From JAZUCL01 sp045639125 (GTDB lineage Bacteria; Bacillota; Clostridia; Oscillospirales; QAMX01), in contig JAZUCL010000003.1 in the NCBI GenBank assembly GCA_045639125.1, forward strand, positions 1-22,563: a DNA stretch of 22,563 nt, read 5' to 3'. Below the pieces are notes generated by a model. That model did no database searches, had not been told where the DNA came from, and saw nothing but the letters and a program-made list of their open reading frames with translations. Made by a program: the position numbers and the translations under genes. Positions 21,090 to 22,563 of this stretch are shown here, piece by piece. Numbering within the stretch: the first letter of the stretch is position 1; every line of letters starts with the position of its first letter.

Positions 21090-21515
21090 ATGGCACAGAA
21101 AGTTGTAGGTTATATAAAGTTGCAAATTCCGGCAGGTAAGGCTACTCCTGCTCCACCCGTAGGTCCCGCCCTCGGTCAGCATGGTGTAAATATCATGAGT
21201 TTTACTAAGGAATTTAATGAGAGAACAAAGAATGACATCGGTCTTATCATTCCGGTTGTAATTACCGTTTATGCCGATCGTTCCTTCAGTTTCATCACAA
21301 AGACACCACCCGCTCCCGTTCTTATTAAGAATGCTTGCGGAATTCAGAGTGCATCTGCTACCCCAAATAAAAACAAGGTAGCAACCCTTTCCAAAGCAGA
21401 CCTGCGTAAAATCGCAGAGCAGAAAATGCCTGACTTGAACGCTTCCAGCGTAGAATCTGCAATGAGCATGATCGCTGGTACTGCTCGTTCTATGGGTATT
21501 CTTGTAGAGGAATAA
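21090..21515 (+). CDS. rplK: 50S ribosomal protein L11
   Basis: A 141-aa protein beginning MAQKVVGYIKLQIPAGKATP. The proline-rich PAPPVGPALGQHGVNIM motif and the C-terminal rRNA-binding domain (SKADLRKIAEQKMPDLNA, then ESAMSMIAGTARSMGI) are diagnostic. L11 forms the GTPase-associated centre with 23S rRNA and is needed for RelA activation. AAGGAGG lies 9 nt before the ATG at 21090. Normal length. Confidence 0.98.
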   Translation: MAQKVVGYIKLQIPAGKATPAPPVGPALGQHGVNIMSFTKEFNERTKNDIGLIIPVVITVYADRSFSFITKTPPAPVLIKNACGIQSASATPNKNKVATLSKADLRKIAEQKMPDLNASSVESAMSMIAGTARSMGILVEE

Positions 21516-21576
21516 TCAAACGATTAAATCGTTTTAGGAAGATCTCGATAGATTATATGCGTCATCGAGGTTTTAA

Positions 21577-21631
21577 GGTGGGAGGAGTTATCGGTGCTGC
21601 AATATAGTGCAGACGCCGCCCGAAAAACCAC
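21577..21631 (+). promoter_or_regulatory. L1-binding-like RNA motif before rplA (site 2)
   Basis: GUGG (21578-21581) pairs with CCAC (21628-21631). GAGGAG follows the first strand and CCCGAAAAA precedes the second, matching site 1 in both internal-loop strands. The apical stem is a different, longer one: CGGUG-CUGCA/UGCAG-A-CGCCG (21592-21601/21608-21618) with one bulge and a 6-nt loop. Upstream in the same 134-bp gap are two short hairpins, AAACGAT/ATCGTTT (21518-21534) and CTCGAT/ATCGAG followed by GTTTT (21544-21574), which could attenuate. Confidence 0.55.
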
Positions 21632-21649
21632 TAAGAGGAGGATTTGAAA

Positions 21650-22348
21650 GTGCATAGAGGTAAAAAGTATATTGAGAGTGCAAAACTCATTGACAGATCA
21701 AAGTTGTACGAGATATCCGAGGCACTGGATCTCGTTGTAAAGAGTGCAAAGGCTAAGTTTGACGAAACCGTTGAGGTGCACGTAAAACTCGGTGTTGACT
21801 CTCGTCACGCTGATCAGCAGGTTCGTGGTGCTATCGTATTGCCCCACGGTACCGGTAAGACAGTTCGTGTTGCTGTATTCGCAAAGGGCGATAATGTACA
21901 GGCAGCACTTGACGCAGGTGCAGAGGTAGTTGGTGCTGAAGATCTTGTTGCTAAGATTCAGAACGACAACTTCTTTGACTTTGACGTTGTAATCGCTTCA
22001 CCCGACATGATGGGCCTCGTTGGTCGTCTCGGTCGTGTTCTTGGTCCTAAGGGTCTTATGCCCAACCCCAAGGCTGGTACCGTTACTCCCGACGTAGCAC
22101 GTGCTGTTAAGGAAGCAAAGGCAGGTAAGATTGAGTATCGTCTTGATAAGACAAACATCATTCACTGCCCTCTCGGCAAAGTTAGTTTTGGCTTAGAGAA
22201 ACTTACCGAAAACTTTAACGCTCTTCTCGGCGCTATCGTTAAGGCTAAGCCCGCTGCTGCTAAAGGTCAATACATTCGCTCTTGTTCCGTAGTTTCCACT
22301 ATGGGCCCTGGCGTTAAAATCAACCCTGTAAAGGTTGAAAACAACTAA
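21650..22348 (+). CDS. rplA: 50S ribosomal protein L1
   Basis: A 232-aa protein starting MHRGKKYIESAKLIDRSKLY. The domain II signature VGRLGRVLGPKGLMPNPKAGTV (about residues 124-145) and the domain I sequence FDETVEVHVKLGVDSRHADQQVRG are diagnostic. L1 builds the mobile stalk near the E site and in many bacteria represses its own operon. GTG at 21650 is taken as the start because AGGAGG lies 8 nt upstream; TTG at 21644 would be only 2 nt from it. A strong terminator follows, so rplJ-rplL are not on the same terminated transcript here. Confidence 0.97.
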   Translation: MHRGKKYIESAKLIDRSKLYEISEALDLVVKSAKAKFDETVEVHVKLGVDSRHADQQVRGAIVLPHGTGKTVRVAVFAKGDNVQAALDAGAEVVGAEDLVAKIQNDNFFDFDVVIASPDMMGLVGRLGRVLGPKGLMPNPKAGTVTPDVARAVKEAKAGKIEYRLDKTNIIHCPLGKVSFGLEKLTENFNALLGAIVKAKPAAAKGQYIRSCSVVSTMGPGVKINPVKVENN

Positions 22349-22361
22349 GTTGTTATAAATT

Positions 22362-22397
22362 ATGAGGACAGTCAAAATGGCTGTCCTCATTTTTTTG
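22362..22397 (+). terminator. Terminator after rplA
   Basis: A 10-bp perfect stem ATGAGGACAG/CTGTCCTCAT (22362-22371/22381-22390) is followed by six further Ts. Confidence 0.93.
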
Positions 22398-22398
22398 G

Positions 22399-22441
22399 TG
22401 CCTTGTAAGGCATGGAAATAAACCCCCAGTTCTACTGGGGG
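22399..22441. mobile_element. Candidate left end of an insertion sequence (two hairpins)
   Basis: TGCCTT-GT-AAGGCA (22399-22412) is followed by CCCCCAGT-TCT-ACTGGGGG (22423-22441), an 8-bp perfect stem with a 3-nt loop. The second hairpin has no T-tract on the plus strand. It lies about 100 bp upstream of a coding start at the window edge. Subterminal hairpins before tnpA are typical of IS200/IS605 elements. The element continues beyond the window, so this is tentative. Confidence 0.35.
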
Positions 22442-22542
22442 AAGAAAAAACACTTTAGTATATGCAATAAAAAACCACCGTGATATAATGTGTAAAGGTT
22501 TGGCGACCGCATTACACAGAATATACGGAGGTTTTAAGCAAG

Positions 22543-22563
22543 ATGAAAAAAGAAAGAAACGAA
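22543..22563 (+). CDS. Start of a truncated gene, possibly an IS200/IS605-type transposase
   Basis: ATG at 22543 opens MKKERNE and runs off the window. GGAGG lies 11 nt upstream and a TATAAT (22484-22489) about 55 bp upstream, without a clear -35. The opening residues fit IS200-like TnpA proteins, many of which begin with a basic stretch and RN before VY, and the upstream hairpin agrees. Seven residues cannot prove the family; rplJ is unlikely from the sequence seen. Confidence 0.35.

Overview
The window looks like chromosomal DNA of an anaerobic, spore-forming low-GC Clostridia member, probably a gut Oscillospiraceae-type organism. That placement is an inference from gene content: a SpoVB-like flippase, a cotJABC spore-coat operon, the three [FeFe]-hydrogenase maturases HydE, HydG and HydF, epoxyqueuosine reductase QueH, an archaeal-type phosphoglycerate mutase, a holin-like type I toxin, and Firmicutes-style promoters and Shine-Dalgarno sites. 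No rRNA, tRNA or CRISPR array was seen.

Layout. 1-2406 (minus): a truncated SpoVB/MATE-type flippase starting at TTG, then glyceraldehyde-3-phosphate dehydrogenase (gap) with its own promoter and terminator. 2553-6577 (plus): a promoter, a structured roughly 130-nt leader, and the operon TM1266-like regulator - hydE - hydG - hydF, which builds the H-cluster of [FeFe] hydrogenase; no hydrogenase structural gene is in the window. 6658-7921 (plus): cotJA-cotJB-cotJC behind a sporulation-type promoter, closed by a strong terminator. 7989-10324: an accessory stretch holding a type I toxin/antisense RNA locus missed by length-based gene calling, a SHOCT-domain membrane protein, a gene-poor interval with an orphan promoter, and a DinJ/YafQ type II toxin-antitoxin pair. 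A 34-bp direct repeat (6599 and 9257) brackets cotJ, the type I locus and the SHOCT gene.

10415-13138 (plus): alaX (mischarged tRNA-Ala editing), queH (queuosine) and metF (folate C1), ending at a bidirectional terminator shared with typA/bipA (minus, 15015-13186). 15221-16571 (plus): apgM. 16539-16772: a cluster of long perfect hairpins bounded by two identical 29-nt palindromes, resembling a miniature mobile or terminator-repeat element. 16782-19566 (minus): two tiny proteins, then ahcY-fruK as an operon. 19834-22397 (plus): rpmG-secE-nusG-rplK-rplA, the usual translation/secretion/antitermination cluster. Both the nusG-rplK and rplK-rplA gaps contain the same L1-binding-like RNA motif. The window ends in what looks like the left end and first codons of an insertion-sequence transposase, where rplJ might otherwise be expected.

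The most notable items are the type I toxin locus, whose two opposing transcripts start with related promoters and leaders; the duplicated L1-like sites in the L11-L1 operon; and the structured leader of the hydrogenase-maturation operon, with mutually exclusive terminator and long-range pairings.
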